Assembly (NCBI GenBank): GCA_023374025.1
Contig: SIJG01000029.1
Location: 1,034,342 to 1,098,341 of the forward strand
Direction of reading: 5' to 3'
Length of the DNA: 64,000 nucleotides
DNA from: Heterodera schachtii
Taxonomy: Eukaryota > Nematoda > Chromadorea > Rhabditida > Heteroderidae
Made by a program: the position numbers and the translations under genes
Part shown: positions 12,607 through 26,107 of the stretch, piece by piece
How the letters are laid out: each line of letters begins with the position of its first letter
Position numbering within the stretch: position 1 is the stretch's first letter
The notes under the pieces: generated by a model
Told to the model about the DNA's origin: nothing
The model's input: only the letters and a program-made list of their open reading frames with translations
Databases searched by the model: none

Positions 12607-15197
12607 TTAAAACCACTTGCCTCCGCTTTGACTCAGCAAAAGCAATGTGCCCCAATTTTCACTTCGCTCTGCCCATTCTTTCGCCCCTTGGGCGTCGCTT
12701 TTGCGCACCGACGCCACCAGCGACTCCAACTCGGCCACGCTGAACTCCACGTGATGGTTGGTGAACAGAAAGAGGAGGAAATGGAAGTCGGAGGCCATGG
12801 TGAGAAACTGATCGGGCAAGTCAAAGGCACTGATGTACTTGGCCAAGTCGCGCAAATTCTACAAAAATTTCATGGAGCAAAACTTAAACTAATGGAATCT
12901 CTCGCCTGGTGTTGGTCGACGATTGTGCGATTTTCGATGGGAAACGTTTCGTCGGCTGACTCCGGAACAGTGAATTTGTGCACTTCTTGCAAACGGACGC
13001 CGCAGGGGACGTCGACGAGTAAATACTCCACGGGCATTGGCCGTCCGTTGCGCCGCACTTCCATCCCAAATTCGTCCTTTTCCTGTAAAGGGGGAAGAAT
13101 TAATTGCAATTTTACATATTAAAAATGCCAAAAACAGGTGTCCGGTTAACTACTGACCGTAAATTCGACATTCGTGACGTAATGGGAGTCGGACTTAGGC
13201 ATCTCACGAGCCCACGCCAACTCGGGGAAATGTTTGGTCGGGCACAGAATGTCCGCCTCGACCATGGCGGTGCATTGGTTGGACACTTGGTACCCGTGAA
13301 AGTCGATGCGTTTGTCCTTGTTGCCCGAGGCGACCACCGTGACAAATTTCGAGCCAAAGTAACCGTCGTCACCTATCGGGAACAGTTTTTGGTAAATTAT
13401 TTTGCAAAAAAATAAGGAAAAAACTTACAGTATTTGGTGTAATTCTTATTTTTCAATTGGAAATTCGCCGCTGTTATACATTCAGACGCGGTGAGAAGAA
13501 ATGATTCCTAAAAACACAAAAATTAGTGTAGGAAAAAACAACAATTTTGCAATAATTGGGCTTTTCTTTTTCAGATGAAAGAGAGTGACAAATGGCAGAT
13601 AAATAATTAGCTAAAAGAAGGAACAGAAAGAGTGACGCTATAAGATGGGATTTGTCCTGGTATCCCGAACTCGAGAAGAACACAGCAAGTGCACCCCCCC
13701 CCCTACAAAAAAAACGCCTAAATCCGGTATAATTCGTTGACTCGATTTTTCCAAGATTGGTTTTATGGCAACGATAATCCGGATGCGTTTTATGCCAATT
13801 CCGAATTAGATACCCCCCACCCCTCCTAAAAATCACTCGCCTCGTTGCGCACACAGTGCACAGTGCCTTGTCGCGGGTCCTCCGTCCACAAATCTGTGAA
13901 AATCCATCCAACACGTTGCATGCCCAGCATTGTGCACAGTGCGTCCACTTTGTCCCCGTTGGGGTCGTCTCTCTCCAAAAATACGCCGTCCTCCGTGCTC
14001 CGTTGCGGTGGCTCGTAAATGGCGAACACCGCCGCTTTTATGCCCAGCGGAACGTCGGTGAACATTTCGTATTGGCCGATCAAAAAGCCAATGCGTTGGA
14101 AGGACGAACGACGCCAAAAGTTGAGGAAATTGTTGACAATGTGCGAATTGGCAAATTCGATGTTGTCCACGTGACGAAAGGGCTAAAGAAAAACAAAAAG
14201 TTAGTTGGCACTTTTGTGAATTTATTAAAACCAAAGGGGAGATACCCTTTTGTTTGCAAAACCTTGATTAATAAATCATGAAAACTCTCACGGTTCTTAA
14301 GGTCGTTGGTTACAATTCTGACATCAATCTCGACTCATTCCGAACCGAAAACTCTGATTCGAACCAAAAAGCGAAAATGCAATTTTCGCCTTTTTCTGAG
14401 TTTGGGTTTGATCAAAATTAGTGTCCGATTCGTGATCAGCGACTGCGAAAACTCCTTGTGAACAATTTATTATGACAAAAAAATTTGCAAGCCAAAAGAT
14501 GCCCCCTTAGATTTTGAATAAAATTCTTGTTTGCTGTGCCCCCGCAAAAATGCCAGTTAGTTGGACAATTTGATTAATTCGTTCTTTTTTGTGTCGGAAT
14601 TGGCATTTGATATTAATGGCCCAATGTTCTCATTCCTCGCTTAAATGGCCAAAATGGAGCTGACCTGTCTGTTGAGTGTCAATGTTGAGGGGCGGCAACG
14701 CGTGCAAATGCCTTTTGGGTATGGCAAATGGCCACCCGCGCAGTTCGGGCGCAGTTTGCAGCACACATTCTCCAACACATTGTTCGAACGCGTCCCTCGG
14801 CCATGCAAATCGGTCAATTTGTGCACATGGGCATGAAAAGACAAATGTTTGATGTCCTTTTCATGCAGAAATTTTTCATCGTAGGGCTAAAAATGAATGA
14901 GAGAAAAGGACTTTTGATTAAAATATAAATTAAATTAATATTCATTTCTGAGTTAGAAAAGATACGTCCAATGGGAGACAATTTGTGCATTTCTGTCTTG
15001 GGTTATGGCGACACATCAAAGGGTCCATTTTACGTTCAATTTTTCTTAATAAACAAATTTTAATACTAATAAGCACAAAAAATGAATAAATGAAGTATTT
15101 ACCCATCAAGTTTTGAAAGAATCTTGTCGACCTCGTCTATTTTGTCGTCAGGATTAGACGGAAGCATTTGATAGCCAATAAAAATGAAGAATATAAA
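12607..15197 (-). CDS. npl-4: NPL4 / NPLOC4, Cdc48(p97)-Ufd1 cofactor
   Basis: Ubiquitin-binding cofactor of the p97 unfoldase in ER-associated degradation and chromatin extraction. Exons in transcription order: 15197-15103, 15044-14966, 14886-14665, 14182-13841, 13507-13429, 13372-13158, 13082-12906, 12858-12607 (TAA). The first visible exons give [14 protein letters not shown] and the [14 protein letters not shown] zinc motif; the third gives [11 protein letters not shown] and the [10 protein letters not shown] zinc motif; then the MPN-like domain ([16 protein letters not shown]-like [15 protein letters not shown]) and the C-terminal domain ([25 protein letters not shown]). All exon phases agree only if two introns use GC donors (13840-13839 and 12905-12904). 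From the in-frame ATG at 15167 the protein is 476 aa. The N-terminal ubiquitin-like domain of other NPL4 proteins was not found; the reading frame stays open upstream to a possible acceptor at 15198, so the true start may be further upstream. Confidence 0.93.
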
Positions 15198-15464
15198 CTA
15201 AGATATAAAATTGCAAAAAAGTTTGATAAAAGCTTTTCTCGAAAACAGTGAGATTTTTAACAAGATTAGGAAGAAAGTTTCAGCTTTTTAAATATTTTTT
15301 AAATTGGCAAAACGTCTTTTTATTTTTTTAACTTCTGACAATTTGATTTGTCAAAATTCAAAAATGTATTTACCTAGTTTTTTTGTTTGATTTACTTTTC
15401 CGTTACTTTTCAAAGGCTTTTACCTGATAAAATAACATTATTTTTTTAAACTTTTAGAGTGAGG
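15198..15464. promoter_or_regulatory. Divergent npl-4/ankfy1 intergenic region with a trans-splice-type acceptor
   Basis: Only about 270 bp of AT-rich sequence separate the first npl-4 exon on the - strand from the ankfy1 ATG on the + strand. A strong polypyrimidine-AG (CTTTTAG, 15451-15457) lies seven bases before the ATG, which is the normal position for a spliced-leader acceptor in nematodes. Promoters for both genes, or missing npl-4 5' exons, must share this space. Confidence 0.55.
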
Positions 15465-18400
15465 ATGACTTCAGAAGTGGGAATTTCGAAGCACCTCGAT
15501 TTGCTACGCAAAGAGCACGTTCGACTGCAGGTTCGCCATGCCGAGTTACAACGGTCCTACGACGCTTTGGTATTGCATTTTCAATCAACATTTTTATAAA
15601 ATGAGAAATCGCGAAAAATGTTTTTCAGTTATCAGCGAACTCTTTGGGGTGCGCCGATGGAATTCGAAGTGCTCAAAATGTTTCCACTTCAAATTTTATC
15701 CACGCCCTTCTGCACATTGTCACCCAACTTTATGACAAGGATTTGTACAGGTCGTTCATTCTTAAGTCGCTTATGGACTTTGTTTTTTTGGGGATTTAGT
15801 GACATTACCATTCATTTTGATGGCCATCAATTGCGTGGGCATCGAATTGTCATCGCCGCAAGGACCGACTTTTGGGGCGACCTTTCGACAGTTGAACGTT
15901 TAGAGTTGACAGGTAAATTTCAATTGGGCAGCAGAGATTGTCTCCGCTGAACCAAGTCCCATGAAATTTCAGAAATCCCCGGCAAAGTGGCAAAAGTGAT
16001 GATGAAATGGATGTACACAAACCTTTTGGACGAATGCATCGGCGACTCCGTCCTTCTGCCGTTGTTGGAAGCGGCACTCAAATACCATTTTGAGGACCTT
16101 AAAACGCGGTAAATGGCCGAAATTCTGATACATTTTTAATTCGTTTAAAGTTTTTTTATTTCAAATTTTATCCCACTATTTTAAAACTCCTTTTAATTTC
16201 TCTTGAAGCTGTGAAGAGATTCTCATTGCGCGCATCGATGTGGAAAATTGTGCCAAGGTTTACCAATTTGCCGAATTGCATTCGCTGGACAGAATCCGCG
16301 ACTTTTGTGCCGAAGTCGTTTCCGACCGGTGGAGCGAATTTACGCCTGAACATTTTTTGGATATGCCGGCCCAACTGTTGTACCGACTGTTGAAGAGGTG
16401 AGTCCTACCAACAACAAAAAATGCTTTTTTTCCCTCAAAAATGCGGCAATAATTTTTTTTTTGTCTTTATTTGAAAAAAATTTAAGGAAAAGCGGTGCCA
16501 ATTTGCTCGGCTCTCTGATCCGACTGCAACGCGAAGATGTGCTTTTTCTGTTTCTGATTGAGAACGACGCACGGGTAAAATGTGGAAAAATTCAAGACAA
16601 AATTTAAAAGCGAAAAGCCATAATTTTCCAAGGGAAAAGAAATTCTTCGTAAAACAAATTAATTAATATTAATTGGTTTTGTTGTTCAGCTGAAGACAAT
16701 TCTGAACGAATTCGATTGCGACGGCCAATTGCCTTTGGGCATTGCTTTTGAGTTGAAACAATTGAAAATGGCCAAATGTTTGCTTACGCATGGGGCCGAT
16801 GTGAACAAATTGGACGAAAGGGGCAATTCCCTTCTTTGGAAAGCGATCGAAAAGGGTAATTACATTAATTAATAATGCCAACATTTTTCCAAATTTAATT
16901 TTACGAATGCCAGCATTTCCAGGGAACGCCGAAGTGTGCGATTTTCTGATTGAAAATGGTGCCAATTTGAATTATGTGCACGAAGAGAGCGGAGAAACAC
17001 TTTTGCACGTGTTGGCCAAGAGCAAAGCAAAGGCACAATGGATGCCAGGAGAACTTACCAATTTTGATGTGAACGCATTGGACAGAAATGGAAGGTGGTG
17101 ATTGGGGAGCAGCTCGTTTAAAAAAAATATATTAACTTCGAAATTTTTCAAGAAAAAATATTAGGTTTTTATATGAAAATTTCTTCGAAATTTTTTTAGT
17201 GATTTTTTGGAAAAACTTTTGAAAAATCATAGTAATTCGTAATTTCAAAAAAAAATTTTCATAGAATTTTCTTTTAAAAAACTTTCTTAGATTTCTTAAG
17301 TTAGCAATTTTTTAAATTTCTGGGGGTGGGGCTGATACGGGGGTGGAGAAACTTGGTGCCGGTGATTTCATATGGCATGGATATGTTGCTGTTCTGTCCG
17401 TTTTCACCTCCTCCCACCATTGTCAGAAGCCCTTTGATTGTCGCGGTTGAACATGAAAACATTGCCGTCATTGACTTACTTCTGCAACAGCTGCCCAAGT
17501 TGGACGTGAACAGGCACGACAACGCGTCACGGAGTGCCCTTCAAATTGCTCTCTTGGAACGGCACAATTTGGAAATTGCCGAAAAATTGCTTGCCATCGA
17601 TGGGTTGGATTTGCTCTGTGCCGACAAAAAGAGTCAGTTGTTGTTGAGTTATTGTCATGGATTGTTTGTGTTTGATTCAATTCGAATTGCTCTTCTCACT
17701 TCAGCTGGTCAAACTCTGATTCACAAAACGGTTGCCTTTTCCGATCAAATTGCTGCCCAATTTTTGGCTGCCAACGGAGTGCCGGTTGATGTGCCGGATG
17801 CCAAAGTAAATTTTGAGGAATTACTGTTAGACAATCTATGGCATCTTATTGTTAGTCCTCACTTTCCTTTCCTTTTTCCCAATTCAATTCCATCCCCCAA
17901 GGGTTCAACTCCGTTGCATCATTTGCTGAAAGCGTTGCCCGCCTTTGATGAGACAACGGCACACCACCACCATCAACAACAGTCGACAATTGACCCATCT
18001 CTTTTGTCCATCCTTCAAATTCTGCTCCAGTCCGGTGCCAATCCGTCCTCCGTCGACGGCATTTCCGGCTGCACCGCGTTGCATTACGCCGTCTCAAAGC
18101 CTCGGGCTGTGCTCGACGCGCTGTTGCCCCACTGTGACAGCGCCACCATCGGCACCACCGACCGGGACGGCCGTTCTCCCCTCTGGTGCGCGTTGTTGGC
18201 CTCCAAATTCGACACCGCCGCCCTTCTGATTGGGGCGGGCGCGGATATCAACGAAAAGTCGGCGGATGGTGTGCCGTTGTTGATCAAAGCGATCGCACTG
18301 AAGCGTGACGATATTTCGCGCTTTCTGCTGGCCAACAAAGCGATTGCTGCAGTTACTTCTCCGGTGAGTGTGCTAATGAGTCACCCCAATTAGCATATCG

Positions 18401-21400
18401 GAGCGAGGGAGAGACAAATCTATGCAAATTTTGTCTTAACTATGTCAAACAACTATTTTCGCTCGTATTTTTCAGGATGGCTTTACCCCCCTCAATCTCG
18501 CCGTCCAGAATGGACTTACTTCGACGGTGGACCAACTGTGCAAATTAGGCGCAAATTTGAACCATCCCAACCCACTGAATGGACTCATTCCGTTATGGAC
18601 GGCACTCGAAAACGGAGACTTTGGCACGGCCGAAGTTTTGATAGCACATGGCGCTGTAATTGTCCATTCCAATGCACGAAAGTTCGCTGTTTCTGCTTAT
18701 TCTGTAGGATACGGAAGGATTGTGCGCCAACGACGAACAAACGATGGATGAGACACTTTTGCACCGCGCAATTGACAAAAACAACCAAAAGGCCGCAGTC
18801 TTTTTGATCAAAAGGTGAGTTATTCTTCAGCCACAATTGAGAGTTGGAATATTAATCCTTTTCTTTCCTTTGTCATTTATTCCCAGAATTTATTAATAAA
18901 ATAACAAAAGAAAGAGGCAAAAAATGCGAAAAAAATGAATAAGAGAGGATGGAGATGTTTATCTGAAGACGGAAGAGATTAGGAGCACAAAAGATGGACA
19001 AAATGGTCACAATTTGGGGGGGGGGGTCAAAAATGAAAACTATGGAATAAGAGAAATGAATCGAAACATTCACTTGAATGGGACAAAATGAAAGCGAAAG
19101 GGTAGGAAAAACAACGAAAGAAAACAGATTAAAGGCGTTCCCTTTCACATTACTTTTGCTATTCATTTCGATAAATTCCCTCTCAATTTTTTTTTACATT
19201 TTTTCAATTTTCTCCCCATTTTAAGCGGTTGCAATGTGAATGCGTTGCGCTCTGTCCGCGATTCGCCCTCCTCCCGCCAACAACCGAACGCTTCGTCCTC
19301 GTCTCCCGCCCCCTCCACCCCCGTCGCCGAGCTGTACGCACGCAGCAAACAGACGCCGCTGCACACCGCCGTTCAGTGGGGCCTCACGGAAGTGGCACGG
19401 GCACTGATCGCCAATCTGAGCTGCCGCATCGACGCGCAGGATGCGGACGGACGCACCGCGGCACACATTGCGGTGCTGGAGCAGGATCAGCACACTTTGG
19501 AACTGCTCCTGGCCCACCCCGACCCATCGCCGCTGGGCGTCCGCGACCGTTACGGGCACACGCCGCTGGCGTTGGCAATGCGTGCCAAACAGAACAAAAT
19601 GGCGGAAGCAATTTGCAAACGGTTGCCCCATGCCGCGCTGCAAATGAACGGAAGCGGCGAAAATCTGCTCCATTGCGCTGTCAAAGGCGCTGACCTTGAA
19701 TCAGTGCTTTTCTTGCTCGGCATTCATGTGAATTTACAATTCTTTTTCATGGACTGTATTGTTTGACTTTTTCGGGAGAACGACAAAACATTGCCGCAAA
19801 TTTGTTTTTTATAAATTAGAAATACACAAAAAAAGTAGCACAATAGTTTGTTACCTAGCCTAATTTGGAAAAATTTTATCAAGAAAATTCAAAGAAACAA
19901 AAAAAGATTATCAAGTTTTTTGTTGTTTTTTCTGGAAATTCATCAATTTTGTTTCGGTATCATCTATGTTTTCAAAACAAAAAAAGCTAAAATAATTTTT
20001 AAAAATTTTTGAAATTTTTTTAATTTATTTTGCGGCGACGTTATGTCCCGGCGAAGTTTCGGGGTGTACCCGACTTTTTCTGATCCCAATTGGTTTTTTG
20101 ACATGTTTTTTTGTCGTTTTCACACCACATTCATATCTCACAGATTGACGTGAACATTGCAACCCAAGACCAGGAACGGAACACGGCACTGCACATTTGC
20201 AGTCGCGTGGGCGAGGAACTCATTCTGCGCAATTTGGTAAGTGTTTTTTGAATGCAAATGCTCTTCATCTTGGACAATTTTGCCAAAGATTTTGGCCGGT
20301 GCCGAAATCAATGCGAGGAATGCGAGTGGCCAAACTGCGCTGGCCATTGCCGCGATGCATGGCCATGACGGAATATGCCGCGCACTGTTAGAAAACGGCG
20401 CCGACCCAAACATTGTCAGTCCCTTTTGTTGTCGTTTTCATTTTTACATTTTCATTTTTAGGCCAATGATGACGGAAACAATGGTCCGTTTTTCATCCAT
20501 CCCAATTTTTGCCATTTAATTCCGTAATTTTTTTTTTTCTTAGCTTTGCATGCCGCGGTTTCCCGTGGTTCGGTGAAAGTCATTCGTCTGCTTCTCTCCG
20601 AGTCGCAAGTGGACGTTTTGGCGGTCAACAAACGGTTGGTCATTTGCAGAACCTGAATTGTTTTTCCGTGCTAATTTGGTTGTTATATCTGTGGGGAGCA
20701 GTGCAATTTTCCGTCTTCAATTGATCACTTTTTTCAGGCAACAAAACATTTTGCACCTTTGTGCCATTAACATTGGCCATGTTTCGGCGGAAGCGTTTGT
20801 GGAGATTCTGAGGGCCCACCCAAACTATCCGCTGGAGGCAGCCGATTTGTACGGCAACACAAGTAAAACTATGGCATGGCAACAGCAGCAGCCAGTTTCT
20901 GGTCTTGCCATTTCAGTGTTTCTTCTCGCTTTTATCAACGGCAATTCGGAATTGTGCAAATTGGCACTGAAAAACGGTGCGTGTATGGGAACAATGAACA
21001 GCCAGGGACAGACCGTGTTCAACTTCTCCACCCCAACCCAGCAGTTGCTCATCGGACTGCTCGGTACGGATGGTTTGCCATTTAATGGCTTATTTTGTCA
21101 TTGTAAAAATAAGAATTGGTAGTCATAATTAAAAAACACAAAATTTTTGAATGTATTAAATTTTGTTGGAAAATAATTGGAGCGCTTCATTAAAATAATG
21201 ACCAATGAATGAATGGCGGTCGATTAATGCCAATTCCAAAATGTCTTGGGATTGGGCTTTGAAAAAAGCAAATTCCTTTTTGTTTGTTTGTTTTTTATAA
21301 TTTCGCCCTTTGCACAGAAAGTCTCGAGAGGGAGCCCAAATGGGCGGAGGGCGACGCGTGCTCCGAATGCGCCACGAAGTTCACGCTGACAATGCGCAAA

Positions 21401-21553
21401 CACCACTGCCGCCACTGTGGACGGCTCGTCTGTGCAAAGTGTTCGGACCAGCAGATTCCGATTCTGAAGTACAACTTGGCCAAGACTGTCCGCGTGTGCC
21501 AAATGTGCTTCGGCGTGCTGACTTTGGGCGCCGCCCCTCCGCAGCGAAAATAA
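15465..21553 (+). CDS. ankfy1: Rabankyrin-5 (ANKFY1): BTB, ankyrin repeats, FYVE
   Basis: Rab5/PI3P effector of early endosomes. Exons: 15465-15569, 15629-15750, 15800-15912, 15973-16108, 16209-16397, 16487-16574, 16690-16855, 16923-17094, 17427-17632, 17705-17805, 17902-18363, 18476-18655, 18708-18814, 19226-19727, 20144-20236, 20289-20414, 20462-20483, 20544-20634, 20738-20862, 20917-21063, 21318-21553. They sum to 3,489 nt with every phase consistent (1,162 aa; human protein is of almost the same length). N-terminal coiled coil (KHLDLLRKEHVRLQ), BTB domain (DITIHFDGHQLRGHRIVIAA), BACK-like region, about twenty ankyrin repeats (for example RTAAHIAVLEQDQ, GQTALAIAAMHGH), and a complete C-terminal FYVE finger with RKHHCRHCGR, CAKC and RVCQMCF. 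Nothing is missing. Exon 17 is only 22 nt. The ATG is preceded by a trans-splice-type acceptor. Confidence 0.97.
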
Positions 21554-22072
21554 TTTTAAAAATGAAAAAAGTGCCGAAGGACCAACGAAATTGCCCAACT
21601 TTTACATTTTTATTTACTAAACGCAATTTGTAAAACCACCAAAAAGCAATAGCATCAAAAGCATATTTATTTATTTTCAAATTCCCACTTATTTTCTTAT
21701 AATTAATTAGTTGGCGGTTTTTTAATTGCGCACCTCAATTTTCATCATTTATTTTTTCACTTTGTTATTATTACCTCCAGATTCTATGTGTTATGTTTTT
21801 AATGTTAGTCTCTTACAATCACTTGTAATTTTCCGTGTGACATTTCCATTTCGACTTTTTTAAATTAAAGAGATTTATTAATAATCAAAAGTCTAAATGG
21901 ACTCAGGAAATGAATAGGGAATTCCTTGATATTTTCACTTGTGCCTGAGTTTGGCTGCCCAGTAAGGATGTTGCGAAAAGAAAAGAAAAATAACATTCGA
22001 AACACGGCAATGGTGTGGAATTGCGGTCCCGACGAAAAAAAATGTTAAAAATTTCGCTAGTATTTTCTAGGC
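21554..22072. other. 3' flank of ankfy1
   Basis: AT-rich sequence after the ankfy1 stop, presumably 3' UTR and spacer. No supported gene. Confidence 0.6.
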
Positions 22073-22534
22073 TTAAAAAATGTGCTGATAACGAATCTGA
22101 ACTCAGATTTTGAAAATCAATGATTTTTATCTATGATTTTTCATCAACTACTTGATTTTTTTAAAAATTTTAAGAAAATAGCTTTCGAATGAGCTATGAA
22201 TGTATGGAAAAGTTGTTTTCAATTTTTTACGATTTTTTGAAATTTAATTATTAATCCCTAGGGGTCGTATGAGACGGGGGTCTGGAGTTCGAGTCCGCTT
22301 GGCTGCAGTTTATTTTTTTATGACACTTGATGAGAAATCATAGACAAAATGAAGGTTCATGAATAATTAGAGCTCAGATTCGTGATCAGTTTTTTTCAAC
22401 CCCAAATTCATTGCTAAACTTTTTTAAAATAATTTAAACAAACGAGAAAAATCAAGTAGTTGATGAAAAATCATAGATAAAAATCATTGATTTTCAAAAT
22501 CTGAGTTCAGATTCGTTATCAGCACATTTTTTAA
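22073..22534. mobile_element. MITE with 88-bp perfect terminal inverted repeats and TTAA ends
   Basis: Bases 22073-22160 are the exact reverse complement of 22447-22534. Both ends begin/finish with TTAA (22073-22076 and 22531-22534), the target-site motif of piggyBac-type elements. The 286-bp centre encodes no transposase and includes a tRNA B-box-like GTTCGAGTCC near 22,288. A non-autonomous DNA transposon is the simplest reading; piggyBac membership is inference. Confidence 0.8.
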
Positions 22535-23038
22535 TTATGGAAAATGATCGGGCTGGGATTTTATTTCAAACGGCCCGAAACAAAGTAGGGATTTTTTTCC
22601 AAAAAAAAATCAAACAATAACTCGTTTTGGAAACATGTTTCCACGACTTTTTAGAAGAAAAAAATTCAATTTGGAAATGATCGGAATGAAGCAGAAGAAG
22701 AAGGCTTCCTTCCCACCTGTTCTTTTTATATGCCTTCTTATGGTGGGCGGGGACGCTTCATCGGCACGGACGAGGATCAGTTGTAGACGATCAAGCACCA
22801 AAAGACGGCACATTTTTATGGGAAGGGGAAAGCCAGGATTTTAAGAGGGAATGGCATGGGAAATTGGGCTAAGGCAAAAACTCTGCTTTGCCAACCACTT
22901 TTTATCTCCTACACAAGCACAGAGAGGAAAGCAAATTTGAAAAGTATTTATTGGTGATGAAACGACAAAATTGTCTTACGACACGGCCATAATAAGTTTT
23001 TTTGCATCGTCGGCTTCCGTTCGTCTCAAAAAGTCGGA
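22535..23038. other. 3' flank of the LC8 gene
   Basis: Between the MITE and the dlc-1 stop codon. It includes the probable dlc-1 3' UTR (TTTATT on the + strand near 22,946 would be a - strand AATAAA). A short Lys/Arg-rich frame near 22,635-22,844 has no recognisable feature. Confidence 0.5.
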
Positions 23039-24166
<1,128 letters not shown>

Positions 24167-25350
24167 AATTACGGAAGAACAAAATGCAAGCGAACGAAAA
24201 TGAAGAAATTAACGGAAAATAACTAAAAACAAAAATTAAAATCAAAAAAAGACGAATGGACTGAAAGAAAAAGAGAAATTAAAGTGAATTTTAGTCAAAC
24301 AATCAAAATTTGTGCGTTATTTCAATTTAATTTAAATTTGGCCAATTTTGGAAACGATCGATTGTTTGGCAATCGCTTTCTTTTCGAAGTGTTTGAATTT
24401 GTGAGCTAAGAATTGAAGTCAAATTGAATTGTGTTGGGTGAAGGAAGTGGACTTTGGGAGGTGTGGAGAAGAAAGAAAAGGGGAGGTGAAATTGGCTTCT
24501 CCCCGACGAGGGAAACAGCCAATCAGAGACGGAGCATTGGATGCAGCACAGGCGCATCCAACTGCCGCCGCATTTCCCTTTGATTTTCACACTTTACCGA
24601 CTCATTACACTGCTGCTGGTAGTGGTGGTAGGGTTTCGGTTTATAGAAAAAATTGAAGGATCAAAAATTAAGCCTTTTCAGGGGCTAGGTCTTAGAACAA
24701 ATAATTCTAAAACATTTATGTTTTTTTATCCCATAAATGCCAAAAAAAAAAAAAATTCTTAACAGAATTCGGAAATCTAATTATTCTAATTTTAAATTTT
24801 ACTACGAAATTTAAAAGATGATTAAACATTATGACAAACTCATGCCAAAATTCAATAATTAATCTTTTATTCTAACTGTGTATCAGCTTTTCTCAAAATT
24901 TAAATTATCTTTTTAGTTATTTTGCCTAGGGGGAAAGGCATAGAGAGACATAGAAGGAAAGTGAGAGACTAATAGAGAACAGAGAGGAATGTGATAGAGA
25001 ATAAACAGACTTAAAAAGAGCATAGGGAAAGAGAGAGAAAGGGAGAGAGAAGAGATAGAGAAAGAGAGATAGTGAAGGAGAGAGAGAGAGAACCGACAAA
25101 AAGAGTAAAAGAGAGACATATGCAGAGAAAGTCTCTCATCTTTATTGTTTTTCGGCGTACGGCGATGCGATAGCCATGGCCTTTCTGTTGGGCGGGCAGT
25201 GAGTGAGTGTTCTTCTTCTGTTTGCTCGCCGGTCGCAGCCGCCGCCGCCGGTCGCCGACCGATTGCGAGGCGAGCAAAACGGAGAGCGCTCGCGAAGCGA
25301 GGCGAGCGGAGAGCGGCGGTCGGCGAGTGTCTCCTCGTGGTGAGGCGAGC
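24167..25350. promoter_or_regulatory. 5' region of dlc-1, with GA-rich tract and GC-rich block
   Basis: AT-rich sequence directly before the dlc-1 ATG should hold its promoter. A purine (GAGA) tract fills about 24,940-25,115. A GC-rich block at about 25,200-25,350 is built of GGCGAGCG/CGCTCGC words that pair with each other. The block ends exactly where the 16-kb duplication begins and is absent from the corresponding place beside copy B. Confidence 0.45.
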
Positions 25351-26107
25351 GGTCGGTCGCTGTCCGTCGCGTTCCGCTGCCAAAGTTTGTTGTGCTGTTG
25401 TCCGTCCCTTTTGTCAGGCCCATCTTTGCCACCCGCCGCGGCCGAACCGACGGAAAGCGACGCATTCGCTGCTGCGGGTGAGTCGTGCCGATTCTGTTGC
25501 TCTGTTTCTGATCCCTGAAACGGGGAAGGAATCATTTCACAAACAAAGGAACGATGAGAGAAATTGGAAGTCACGGAAGGGATTTCCCCGCATTATCCCA
25601 CACAATTAGCAGTACAATTCTTCCTCCATTTATCCAATTGTCATCCCCCGCAGCAGGGCAAAGACCCGCGGAGATTTTTTAGATAATAACAGTAATTGTT
25701 GTGACATTAAAGGAACTGTAATAACTAATAAATATACAGTCAGCGGGAGCATTTAAAAATTTTTTTTGTTTGTCCTTACAATGGGATATTTACTGTACTG
25801 GGTTTTAACAGTAAATATGCATTAGCCCCTATTTAGTCAAATCAAAGAATGGGGGATTCTCTGACAGTTAAAATCTTTCTCCCCGTTAGCTAATTACCCC
25901 CCCCCTCCAATTCATCGTCCCCTAATCACTTTTTTAATTGCCTCTTCCGCCATCCTCCTCTCCTCCCATCAACGCAATTTGCGTTTGCTTCGTCCCCATT
26001 GCCCATTTTCTGTCCTTTTGCCCCTTCTCTGCCATTTCCATCGTTTTCTTCGGCCGTTCCGCTGTCCACCGTTTTCTTTTCTTCTTCTTCGTCATCGGAA
26101 CTGCTGT
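25011..26107 (-). pseudogene. Copy A of the acidic/Q-rich - strand gene, with a chimeric last exon
   Basis: The acidic exon starts at 26107 (frame SSSDDEEEKKTVDSG). The last exon starts at 25514 (GSETEQQNRHDSP) and matches copy B until about 25,350. It then reads into unrelated GC-rich and GA-rich sequence, giving an Arg-rich and Ser/Leu-rich tail to a stop at 25,011. This tail has no counterpart in copy B and is most likely an artefact of the breakpoint. Confidence 0.5.
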
